Part shown: piece after piece, positions 1-5,044 of the stretch | Layout: the number at the start of each line of letters is the position of its first letter | Numbering within the stretch: the first letter of the stretch is position 1 | Origin: an uncultured Clostridia bacterium | GTDB taxonomy: Bacteria; Bacillota; Clostridia; Oscillospirales; CAG-272 | DNA: 5,044 nucleotides | Reading direction: 5' to 3' | Assembly (NCBI GenBank): GCA_946641795.1 | Contig: CAMPBZ010000097.1 | Coordinates: 1 to 5,044, forward strand | The notes under the pieces: generated by a model | Told to the model about the DNA's origin: nothing | Seen by the model: the letters and a program-made list of their open reading frames with translations, nothing else | The model's database searches: none | Program-made: the position numbers and the translations under genes

Positions 1-362
1 TTTCCTCCATCATGATCGGCATTATCACCTATATCAGTGTGCTCGAACGCCCCAAGGAGATCGGCATTCTGCGCTCCATCGGTGCCTCGCGCCGGGACGT
101 TGGGCGCGTCTTCAACGCCGAAACGCTCATCATCGGCTTTGTTGCCGGCACCATCGGCATTGTGGTTTCGGTCCTGCTGGATCAAATCATCAACATCATT
201 CTCCGCCACCTGACCGGCATTGCCTCGCTCAAAGCCTTCCTGCCCCCGGTCGCGGCGCTGATCCTGGTGCTGATCAGTATGGGGCTGACCCTGATTGCCG
301 GGCTGGTACCCGCGGGATTTGCCTCGCGCAAGAACCCGGTGGAGGCCCTGCGGAGCGAATAA
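1..362 (+). CDS. ABC transporter permease, FtsX/MacB type, C-terminal part (partial at window edge)
   Basis: The reading frame is open from base 3 and runs to a TAA at 360-362, giving about 119 residues. The start lies outside the window; the ATG at 12 is internal, since the preceding codons continue the protein (Ser-Ser-Ile before the Met). The visible part is the classic end of an FtsX-domain permease: the end of a membrane helix, then the cytoplasmic segment ERPKEIGILRSIGASRRD, then two hydrophobic segments (roughly residues 41-67 and 80-105), closing on the family-typical tail ASRKNPVEALRSE. Such permeases work with an ATPase as mechanotransmission or efflux systems for peptides, lipoproteins or antimicrobials at the cytoplasmic membrane. 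In many Firmicutes this exact end belongs to a large protein with the ATPase fused in front; this window cannot show whether that is so here. It converges on the YitT gene across a shared terminator. The family is near certain, the substrate unknown. Confidence 0.9.
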   Translation, partial: SSIMIGIITYISVLERPKEIGILRSIGASRRDVGRVFNAETLIIGFVAGTIGIVVSVLLDQIINIILRHLTGIASLKAFLPPVAALILVLISMGLTLIAGLVPAGFASRKNPVEALRSE

Positions 363-372
363 AAAACAATAC

Positions 373-407
373 AAAAAAGGAAGCGTTGTCCAAACGCTTC
401 CTTTTTT
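373..407. terminator. Rho-independent terminator, probably bidirectional
   Basis: A GC-containing 9-bp stem (379-387 pairing with 393-401, GGAAGCGTT with AACGCTTCC) closes a 5-base loop. It is flanked by six A (373-378) and six T (402-407), which extend the pairing to 15 bp. Read on either strand, the hairpin is followed by a U-run, so it can end both the + strand permease transcript and the minus-strand gene block. It fills most of the 60-base gap between the two convergent genes. A weaker outer pairing (365-370 with 413-418) may add to it. Confidence 0.92.
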
Positions 408-422
408 ATTGCATTGTTAAGG

Positions 423-1343
423 CTATTCTTCCTCGCTGTCGCCGTCGGCCTTTTGGGTTCCCTTTCCAAAACGGTTAAACGAGCCTACAATGCGGTTCAC
501 GCCCGAAAAATAGGCGAACGTATCGTCGTATTTGCGAATGATGCGCTCAAACTCCACCACCTCGCGGCGGTTGATCACGCAAATCAGCATTGAGCGGTCG
601 GTATGCGTGTATTCCCCGCGCACCTGAACGGCCGTACAGCCGTGGCGCATGGTTGCAAACAACTCCTGCGCAATTTCCTCCGGGTGGGTGGTAACCACCT
701 CAAACTTTACGGCACTGCGCGAGCCTTTGAAAACGGCGTCGCTGACGCGCGAAAAGACGAAGATGTAGGCAATGCACAACAGCACCGGCTGATAGGAGTT
801 TTTGTAAACGAAGAAGGAGAGCAAAACCACCGCCGCGTTCAGACTAAAAATCAGCCAGATCACGTTGGTTTCCGGGTGCTTGCGGTTGATCAGCGCGGCA
901 ATCACATCGGTTCCGCCGGTGCAGGCGTCGTTCCAAACCAGCATAATGTAGATCATCCCGTTGAAAAATCCCGCGGCAATGGCGGCAAGCAGTTTGCCGC
1001 CGGTATCCCCGGCAACAAAGGCGATTTTTTCAATGCCGATCTCGCGCAGCACAAAGAACGCCGAAGAGCTGACCAGAACGAACAGCAACGTGCGCACGGC
1101 AAATTTGCGCTTGATAACAAAGAACGCAACCGTCAAAAGCGGTACGTTGACAAACAGGTAAAGGTAGGCAACGTTAAAATGGAAGGCCTCCTGTACCAGC
1201 GTTGCAAGACCCATGATCCCCGCGGGGGCAAATTGGTTTTGAAAAACGAAAATTTCGTTTACCGTAGCGTAGGCAATGCCCAGCAGTACAATAAAAATGT
1301 ACTGAACGGGGGTTGCCCGCGCGAATTTACGAAGAAAGCTCAT
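423..1343 (-). CDS. YitT family membrane protein (DUF161 + DUF2179)
   Basis: This 306-aa protein has an N-terminal membrane half and a soluble C-terminal domain, the usual YitT layout and about the usual length. Hydrophobic segments lie near residues 12-32, 60-78, 83-100, 117-136, 161-180 and 186-200. Two glycine-bearing motifs, FAPAGIMGLATLV (38-50) and NDACTGGTDVIAALI (138-152), mark the internal repeat typical of the family; the second contains the characteristic GGTD. Residues about 213-290 fit DUF2179, a small alpha/beta domain with a GCTAVQVRGEYT segment and a later CVINRRE segment. The family's biochemical role is unsettled; transport has been suggested. The C-terminus ends in a charged tail (DGDSEEE). 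The start is supported by an AAGGCGG-like ribosome site about 8 bases upstream; an ATG slightly further upstream is out of frame and stops at once. It is the last gene of the minus-strand block, 42 bases after the 117-aa gene and just before the terminator. The family call is firm, the function is not. Confidence 0.9.
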   Translation of the reverse strand: MSFLRKFARATPVQYIFIVLLGIAYATVNEIFVFQNQFAPAGIMGLATLVQEAFHFNVAYLYLFVNVPLLTVAFFVIKRKFAVRTLLFVLVSSSAFFVLREIGIEKIAFVAGDTGGKLLAAIAAGFFNGMIYIMLVWNDACTGGTDVIAALINRKHPETNVIWLIFSLNAAVVLLSFFVYKNSYQPVLLCIAYIFVFSRVSDAVFKGSRSAVKFEVVTTHPEEIAQELFATMRHGCTAVQVRGEYTHTDRSMLICVINRREVVEFERIIRKYDDTFAYFSGVNRIVGSFNRFGKGTQKADGDSEEE

Positions 1344-1385
1344 TTTCTCATCCGCCTTTTTTCAAAAAATACAAGCGCAAATTCG

Positions 1386-1739
1386 TCAAATTCCTACAAA
1401 GGTTCCAACGGCGGTTACGCCAATGGTAACCACATTCAAAATCATCAGCACAAGGAAGGTGATCTTCACCCCGCCAACCGGCGCCCGGAGCCCGAACGCG
1501 CACAGCAAAATTGAGATCAGGTCTGCAAGGATACCGGCAAAGGCGACCAGAATGGCAATCAGATAGCCGAATGCGGCGGCAAAAGCAAAGCCCAGCGCAT
1601 AGCCTACATTGTTTCCGCTTGTGTTGTTTTTGGATTGCTGTAACCCAACGCGGACCGAAATGGCCATAACACAACAATAAAGGGCAATCAGTGTCAACAG
1701 AATAACAAATACCAGTTTTACAATATCCGATTTTCTCAT
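1386..1739 (-). CDS. small integral membrane protein of unknown function (117 aa)
   Basis: I do not recognise this protein. It starts MRKSDIVK, a short positively charged N-terminus, and then is almost entirely hydrophobic: helices near residues 8-28, 47-65, 66-83 and 93-114, so three or four membrane spans. A short polar loop rich in Asn, Ser and Gly (about 34-44) separates the first and second spans. A second short loop near 85-92 contains LRAPVGGVK. There is no signal peptidase site, metal motif or catalytic signature that I can see. The start is well supported by GGAGG at 1747-1751, with 7 bases to the ATG. The gene lies 25 bases after the 283-aa membrane protein gene and 42 bases before the YitT gene, on the same strand, which suggests co-transcription. 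It could be an accessory subunit of a neighbouring membrane protein, but that is only position-based inference. Confidence 0.8.
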   Translation of the reverse strand: MRKSDIVKLVFVILLTLIALYCCVMAISVRVGLQQSKNNTSGNNVGYALGFAFAAAFGYLIAILVAFAGILADLISILLCAFGLRAPVGGVKITFLVLMILNVVTIGVTAVGTFVGI

Positions 1740-1764
1740 AAAAACGCCTCCAAAAAACGTCTTT

Positions 1765-2616
1765 TTATTTTTGTTCTTCCTCTGTGCGGATCGCTTTGCC
1801 GGTCAGGCGCAGGAAGGTTTCCAGTTCATAAGGCGGGATCAAAAGATCGTATTCCCCAAAATCCGAGCGGATATGCGCCGCGCGCACGCCTTTGACCGAA
1901 TAAGCACCAAAAAAGGTGCGGCGAATGCGGTACTGCCGGTAGGGCTCGGCCTCCGGTGGCTCCTTCTTGTTCCAAAAATAGAACACGATTTTTCCGGCGA
2001 CCTCGGAAATGCCCTTCAAGGTATCCAACGGAACAGCCACCACACTTTCCACGTCGGCAAGGCAAAGGCAACCGTTCTCGATCCACGCGCGAAAATCGAA
2101 CGCGGTACAGGTGGCGTTGCGCACAGCGCCGTTTTTCAGCGTGTAGGTGGCGGTCAAAAGATCCATTGCAATCGCGTCCTCCGGAACCTGCAACGCCCGA
2201 TAAGCCTCCTCCTGCGCCGCCTGCGAACGCGCGCGCCACTCGGCAAGCGTATCGCTTTGCGCCGCTTTTTTCAGGCGTTTGCGCTCAATCACAATCAGCA
2301 CAATGGAGGCAACCAGCGAAACGGCGCCGGCGATCATATAGAACGGCGAAGTCTGGAAAACGCCCGCAAACGAAAGCGCCCCGGCCGAGCTTGCGTTCAT
2401 CACCCCGATCATCAGGAAGAACACGCCCAGCGTCAACAGCATCGTGCGCAGCAGCGCCAGGCGCCGGGAGGGCGCACTCTGCGCCGAGAAGGCTTGCGCT
2501 TCCCCGCTGATCTGATCCAGCTGTTCCAGCATTTCCGGCGAGTTGGTGCGAATGATAAAATCCGCTCCGTCGATCCGGTCGGCGGTGTTCAACACGCCAA
2601 ACACGTTTTTTGCCAT
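1765..2616 (-). CDS. uncharacterised membrane protein with two helices and a soluble C-terminal domain (283 aa)
   Basis: I cannot name this family with confidence. The protein has no signal peptide. Residues 1-53 form a polar N-terminal segment. Two hydrophobic helices follow (about 54-74 and 92-111) with a short Ser/Ala/Gly-rich loop between them, then a basic patch ERKRLKK (111-117) and a charged, Ala-rich helical stretch (about 118-142). The soluble part, about 150-275, alternates short hydrophobic strands with turns and ends with LIPPYELETFLRLTG. This strand-rich shape, with a late helix, resembles bacterial PH-like domains of membrane proteins; that is a fold guess, not an assignment. 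The basic patch after helix 2 favours both termini being cytoplasmic. The start is set by an AAAGGA site at 2626-2631, 9 bases before the ATG and directly after the stop codon of the upstream CDF gene, so translation of the two may be coupled. The spacing to the following 117-aa membrane protein gene is 25 bases. Confidence 0.8.
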   Translation of the reverse strand: MAKNVFGVLNTADRIDGADFIIRTNSPEMLEQLDQISGEAQAFSAQSAPSRRLALLRTMLLTLGVFFLMIGVMNASSAGALSFAGVFQTSPFYMIAGAVSLVASIVLIVIERKRLKKAAQSDTLAEWRARSQAAQEEAYRALQVPEDAIAMDLLTATYTLKNGAVRNATCTAFDFRAWIENGCLCLADVESVVAVPLDTLKGISEVAGKIVFYFWNKKEPPEAEPYRQYRIRRTFFGAYSVKGVRAAHIRSDFGEYDLLIPPYELETFLRLTGKAIRTEEEQK

Positions 2617-2625
2617 TTTTCAAAA

Positions 2626-2635
2626 TCCTTTCTCA
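2626..2635 (-). promoter_or_regulatory. ribosome binding site abutting the CDF stop codon
   Basis: Read on the minus strand the ten bases are TGAGAAAGGA: the TGA stop of the CDF gene followed directly by a GAAAGGA Shine-Dalgarno sequence, 9 bases from the ATG of the 283-aa protein. A ribosome ending on the CDF message is therefore positioned to help start the next gene. This supports the start chosen at 2616 and co-expression of the two genes. Confidence 0.7.
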
Positions 2636-3754
2636 ATCGCTGAAATCGCGATCCAAATTGATATAAAACCGGTATTCCGGGAACTTTTCCTGCAAATCGG
2701 CGCAAAGCTTTGCGCAAATCGCTTTGGGGTCTTTTTCCTGGAAATCGACGATAATATCCAGGGAGACCACCTTTGCCTCGCGCTCCATATAAAAGCCGTG
2801 CATTTGCAAAATTTGCGGAAATTCGCGTATTTTTTCCTCCGCCGCCAGGCGAATGGCCTTGGAAATATCGTCCGAGGTGTTGCTGGCATAAATGCCAACC
2901 GTCAGCACAACGCCAAACTCGCGGTAAACGTCGGCGGTAATTCTACGGGTCAGCGTGTCGATCTGCTTGGCGGTCAGGTCGTCGTCGATCTCCACGTGCA
3001 CGGCGCCGATCAACTGCCCCGGCCCGTAGGTGTGCAAAACCAGGTCGTACGCGCCGTGAATTTCCTCAAACGAGGCAATTTTGTTTTTGATCCCTTCGGC
3101 AAGCTCCGCGTCGATCCGAACGCCGATCAGCTCGTTGAGCGCCTCGCGCATCACTTCAATTCCCGCTTTGAGGATGAAAACCGAAATGCCAACGCCCAAA
3201 AAGCCCTCAATGTTGTAGCCCCAAACCATAGCGATCACGGCGGAAACCAGCGTTGCCACCGAGAGAACGGCGTCAAAAAGCGCGTCGGTGCCGGAAGAAA
3301 CGAGCGAGGTGGAGTTGAACTGCTTGCCCTTCTTGCGGAAATAGATGCCTAAAAAGACCTTTGCAACGACCGCCCCGGCAATGATGATGACCGAATAGAC
3401 CTTAAAATCGGTCTCCGAGGGCGTAATGATCTTTTCAATGGACTCTTTCAGCGCCGTAACGCCGGCAGCCAGCATAATGACGGCAATGATGGAGGATGTG
3501 ATGTACTCCACTCTCCCGTGGCCGTAAGGGTGCTTTTTGTCGGCCCCCTTGCCGGCAATTTTGGTACCGATGATGGTGATGATGGAGGAAAGCGCATCCG
3601 AAAGGTTGTTCACCGCGTCCAGCACCACGGCAATCGAATTTGCCAAAAAGCCGACAACGGCCTTGAAAGCGACCAAAATAAGGTTTACGCCAATGCCGTA
3701 CAGGCTGACCTTTACAATAGATTTTGTACGGTTGACCGTTTTTTCTTGTTCCAT
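2633..3754 (-). CDS. cation diffusion facilitator (CDF) family metal efflux transporter, Mn-type site, extended C-terminus
   Basis: This 373-aa protein is a clear CDF family member: a proton-driven exporter of divalent metals in the cytoplasmic membrane. The N-terminal membrane domain holds about six helices. Helix 2 carries LDAVNNLSDALSS (45-57) and is followed by the family motif HPYGHGR (75-81) in the next loop. Helix 5 carries SGTDALFDAV (154-163). The presumed metal site is N49/D53 plus D157/D161, that is N-xxx-D and D-xxx-D. Zinc transporters such as FieF/YiiP use D-xxx-D and H-xxx-D; lack of the His points to manganese (MntE-like), possibly iron. The cytoplasmic C-terminal domain (about 211-290) has HVEIDD (253-258). 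A further 80 residues follow that look like a second similar domain, making the protein longer than the roughly 300 aa of FieF. A GGAAAGGA site (3761-3768) 6 bases upstream supports the start. It lies 27 bases after the flavoprotein gene and 16 bases before the 283-aa gene. The family is certain; the metal is inferred. Confidence 0.95.
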   Translation of the reverse strand: MEQEKTVNRTKSIVKVSLYGIGVNLILVAFKAVVGFLANSIAVVLDAVNNLSDALSSIITIIGTKIAGKGADKKHPYGHGRVEYITSSIIAVIMLAAGVTALKESIEKIITPSETDFKVYSVIIIAGAVVAKVFLGIYFRKKGKQFNSTSLVSSGTDALFDAVLSVATLVSAVIAMVWGYNIEGFLGVGISVFILKAGIEVMREALNELIGVRIDAELAEGIKNKIASFEEIHGAYDLVLHTYGPGQLIGAVHVEIDDDLTAKQIDTLTRRITADVYREFGVVLTVGIYASNTSDDISKAIRLAAEEKIREFPQILQMHGFYMEREAKVVSLDIIVDFQEKDPKAICAKLCADLQEKFPEYRFYINLDRDFSD

Positions 3755-3781
3755 ACCAATTCCTTTCCGGCCGGTTGCCGT

Positions 3782-4399
3782 TTAACGAATAAAGTTGGTA
3801 AAAACGCGGGGTTCCTGCTCCGGCAGGCCGAATTGCTCCTTGCCGAGCGCAATGGATCTCATTAAAAACACCATATTCCGCGCCAGCGTGCGCAGGGTTT
3901 GCATTCCCTCGGCGTCGGCTTCCGCCTCGCCGGGTGCTCCGCCGTGCACCTCGTTCCAGTAGTTGGAGGAGGCCACCGGCATACCGCAAATGGTAAAATA
4001 CTTGTTGAGCTGGTCAAAGGTAGCGGTTGTTCCCGCGCGGCGCGCAATGGCAACCGAGGCGCCGACCTTCATCCGCTTATCAAAATGCGAAGAGTAGAAC
4101 AACCGGTCTAAAAAAGCGATCAGCGAACCGTTTGCCGAGGCATAATAAACCGGCGAGGCAATGACAAGCCCATCGCATTCGGCAAACTTTGGCGCAGTCT
4201 CGTTGACAAGGTCGTCAAACACGCATTTCCCTTTTTCATAGCATTTTCCGCAGGCAATGCAGCCGCGCACCGGCTTGTTACCCACCTGCACGACCTCGAC
4301 CTCTACGCCGCTTTCTTCAAAAATGCTTTTCATCTCGTTCAATGCGGCCGCCGTATTCCCGTTTGCGCGGGGCGAGCCGTTGAGCAGTAATACCTTCAT
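3782..4399 (-). CDS. flavodoxin-fold NAD(P)H/FMN oxidoreductase with compact 4Cys motif (iron-sulfur flavoprotein-like)
   Basis: This 205-aa protein begins with a flavodoxin-like first strand and an FMN phosphate loop, MKVLLLNGSPRANGNT (1-16). A second flavin-contact segment, ASPVYYASANGSLIAFLDR, sits at 81-99. Between them is a compact cysteine cluster, C47-x2-C50-x2-C53-x5-C59, within GCIACGKCYEKGKC. This matches the CX2CX2CX(4-7)C motif known to hold a 4Fe-4S cluster in archaeal and clostridial iron-sulfur flavoproteins (Isf). Isf proteins shuttle electrons and can reduce O2 or peroxide in anaerobes; related FMN reductases lack the cluster. Whether a cluster is present here cannot be seen from sequence alone, and the electron donor and acceptor are unknown. 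The length is normal for the family. The start has a strong GGGAGGAA ribosome site (4406-4413), 8 bases before the ATG. It follows the HAD gene by 46 bases and precedes the CDF gene by 27. The protein fold is certain; the Isf subtype is likely. Confidence 0.92.
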   Translation of the reverse strand: MKVLLLNGSPRANGNTAAALNEMKSIFEESGVEVEVVQVGNKPVRGCIACGKCYEKGKCVFDDLVNETAPKFAECDGLVIASPVYYASANGSLIAFLDRLFYSSHFDKRMKVGASVAIARRAGTTATFDQLNKYFTICGMPVASSNYWNEVHGGAPGEAEADAEGMQTLRTLARNMVFLMRSIALGKEQFGLPEQEPRVFTNFIR

Positions 4400-4415
4400 T
4401 CCGTATTCCTCCCGT

Positions 4416-4431
4416 TTTTCAAGTTTGAAAA
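4416..4431. repeat. short AT-rich inverted repeat upstream of the flavoprotein gene
   Basis: TTTTCAA and TTGAAAA are perfect inverted arms separated by two bases (GT on the + strand). The repeat lies in the 46-base gap between the HAD and flavoprotein genes, just upstream of the flavoprotein ribosome site. The two-base spacer is too short for a stable RNA loop with full arms and there is no downstream T-run, so it is not a terminator. It could be a protein-binding site, but I see no good -35/-10 pair next to it, and a match this short could be chance. Confidence 0.3.
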
Positions 4432-4445
4432 TAGGATATGCAATC

Positions 4446-5044
4446 TTATTCCGTTCGGTTCATTGCGCGCACCAGTTCCGGCACCTGCCGCAGGCTTGTA
4501 ATTTGATGATCCACACGCAGGCCGGCAGGCAGAGCCGCCCCGGCCGGGCAATACCAGCAGGTGCGAATGCCGGCGTTGTTGCCGCCGCGGATATCGCTGG
4601 TCAGCGAGTCGCCAATGATCATCACCTCGTCGGGCGCAAATGCGCCGATCGACTTCCAAACCGCCTCAAAAAAGGCAGGCGACGGTTTTTCGGCACCAAC
4701 GTCCTCGGAAATGAACGCCCCGTCCAAAATCTTGTTCAAGCCGGATTTTTCCAGCTTGCGTGCCTGGGCGATCTTGGTGCCGTTGGTTACGGCGTACTGC
4801 CTGACCACCGGGGCAAGCGCGGTCAGAACCTCCACGGCGCCGTCTTGAAAGCAGATCGTTTCACCCAAATCGGTTTGATAACCGCGGTTAAAATCGGCAA
4901 TGCAATCGGTGCGAATGCCGTATTTGGTAAAAAATTCAAGGAACCGCCCTTCCAAAACCTGCGGTTTGGTCAATTCGCCGCGTTCCAGCTTTTCCCAATG
5001 GCGGCGGTTGATGGCGGAATAATCGGCAAGCATTTCGTCGGTGC
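4446..5044 (-). CDS. yjjG: HAD-superfamily hydrolase, YjjG/YfnB-type pyrimidine 5'-nucleotidase (partial, N-terminus off the window)
   Basis: The frame is open to the right edge, so the N-terminus, with the catalytic DxD motif I, lies beyond 5044. The Met at 5033 is internal: the codons before it (Thr-Asp-Glu) continue the frame, and no enzyme of this family starts there. Counting from that Met, residues 1-60 form the helical cap, including YSAINRRHWEKLERGELT, very like the cap of E. coli YjjG and B. subtilis YfnB. Motif II is VTNGT (82-86), motif III is the Lys in GAEKPSP (113-119), and motif IV is IIGDSLTSDIRGG (139-151) with acidic residues D142 and D147. The GGxNAGIxTCW segment that follows is also typical of the group. 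YjjG enzymes dephosphorylate non-canonical and normal pyrimidine nucleoside monophosphates, keeping mutagenic analogues out of DNA. It is the most upstream visible gene of the minus-strand block. The subfamily is likely; the exact substrate is not shown. Confidence 0.88.
   Translation of the reverse strand, partial: TDEMLADYSAINRRHWEKLERGELTKPQVLEGRFLEFFTKYGIRTDCIADFNRGYQTDLGETICFQDGAVEVLTALAPVVRQYAVTNGTKIAQARKLEKSGLNKILDGAFISEDVGAEKPSPAFFEAVWKSIGAFAPDEVMIIGDSLTSDIRGGNNAGIRTCWYCPAGAALPAGLRVDHQITSLRQVPELVRAMNRTE

Larger units (their letters stand above)
423..5044 (-). other. candidate transcription unit of six minus-strand genes
   Basis: Six genes run the same way with gaps of 46, 27, 16, 25 and 42 bases in transcription order. 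Each complete gene has its own ribosome site. None of the gaps holds a hairpin followed by a T-run, and I found no convincing promoter in any of them. The block ends at the terminator at 373-407. The upstream end and main promoter are outside the window, so the operon may contain more genes. Co-transcription is an inference from spacing. Confidence 0.55.

Noticed and set aside
1320..1387. Distant inverted match (CGAATTT / AAATTCG) enclosing the start and ribosome site of the YitT gene, considered as an RNA switch.
   Set aside because: Only 7 bp of clean pairing across about 60 bases, partly inside coding sequence; easily chance, with no riboswitch-like core.
603..1514. Long + strand open frame (about 300 aa) opposite the YitT gene.
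   Set aside because: It is antisense to a clear YitT-family protein, has a composition rich in Asn, Gln, Arg and His with no domain, and runs across two real genes. It is a shadow of the opposite strand.
1740..1764. T-rich gap between the 283-aa and 117-aa genes, considered as an internal terminator.
   Set aside because: No stable GC-containing stem precedes the T-run on the minus strand; the stretch mainly holds the GGAGG ribosome site.
1771..3352. Two further long + strand open frames opposite the 283-aa and CDF genes (1771-2643 and 2543-3352).
   Set aside because: They mirror well-supported minus-strand genes with ribosome sites, and their translations show no recognisable motifs.
3435..3989. 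Minus-strand frame overlapping the CDF and flavoprotein genes, with a His-rich stretch.
   Set aside because: It lies in another frame across two certain genes; the His-run comes from repeated codons of the CDF gene read out of frame.
4446..5033. HAD protein seeming to lack its catalytic DxD motif, considered as a degenerate enzyme.
   Set aside because: The frame is open to the window edge, so the N-terminus is simply not included; the Met at 5033 is internal.
1..5044. Search for a defence system, CRISPR array, insertion sequence, attachment site, tRNA or large riboswitch.
   Set aside because: No direct repeat arrays, transposase, tRNA-like structure or intergenic space above 60 bases was found; coding sequence fills almost the whole window.

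Overview
The window reads like an ordinary chromosomal stretch of a Gram-positive anaerobe, most likely a gut-type clostridium (Firmicutes/Bacillota, class Clostridia). This placement is an inference from several things: an eyeballed G+C in the low-to-mid 50s, purine-rich Shine-Dalgarno sites (GGAGG, GGAAAGGA) before almost every start, tight same-strand gene packing, and protein families typical of Firmicutes (YitT/DUF161-DUF2179, a CDF transporter with an extended C-terminus, a compact-Cys flavoprotein and a YjjG/YfnB-type HAD enzyme). No rRNA, tRNA, mobile element or CRISPR is visible that would fix the lineage.

Layout. The left edge (1-362, + strand) is the C-terminal end of an FtsX/MacB-type ABC transporter permease whose body lies outside the window. 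A strong hairpin with A-rich and T-rich flanks (373-407) follows and can terminate transcription from both sides. Everything from 423 to the right edge is on the minus strand: six genes separated by only 16-46 bases. In transcription order they are a YjjG-type HAD nucleotidase (5' end cut by the window), an iron-sulfur-flavoprotein-like NAD(P)H/FMN oxidoreductase, a CDF cation-efflux protein, a 283-aa two-helix membrane protein with a conserved-looking soluble C-terminal domain, a 117-aa integral membrane protein of unknown function, and a YitT-family membrane protein. I see no convincing terminator or promoter between them. They could form one transcription unit ending at the shared terminator, with its promoter outside the window.

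How the genes may work together. The CDF protein has the metal-site pattern (N-xxx-D in helix 2, D-xxx-D in helix 5) associated with manganese rather than zinc transporters, so metal-ion export is the clearest role in the block. The flavoprotein (redox) and nucleotidase (nucleotide clean-up) are compatible with a stress or housekeeping cluster, but nothing here proves a shared pathway. The two unassigned membrane proteins next to the CDF gene are the most genuinely undescribed parts. I found no evidence for a defence system, mobile element, or novel RNA or repeat system.
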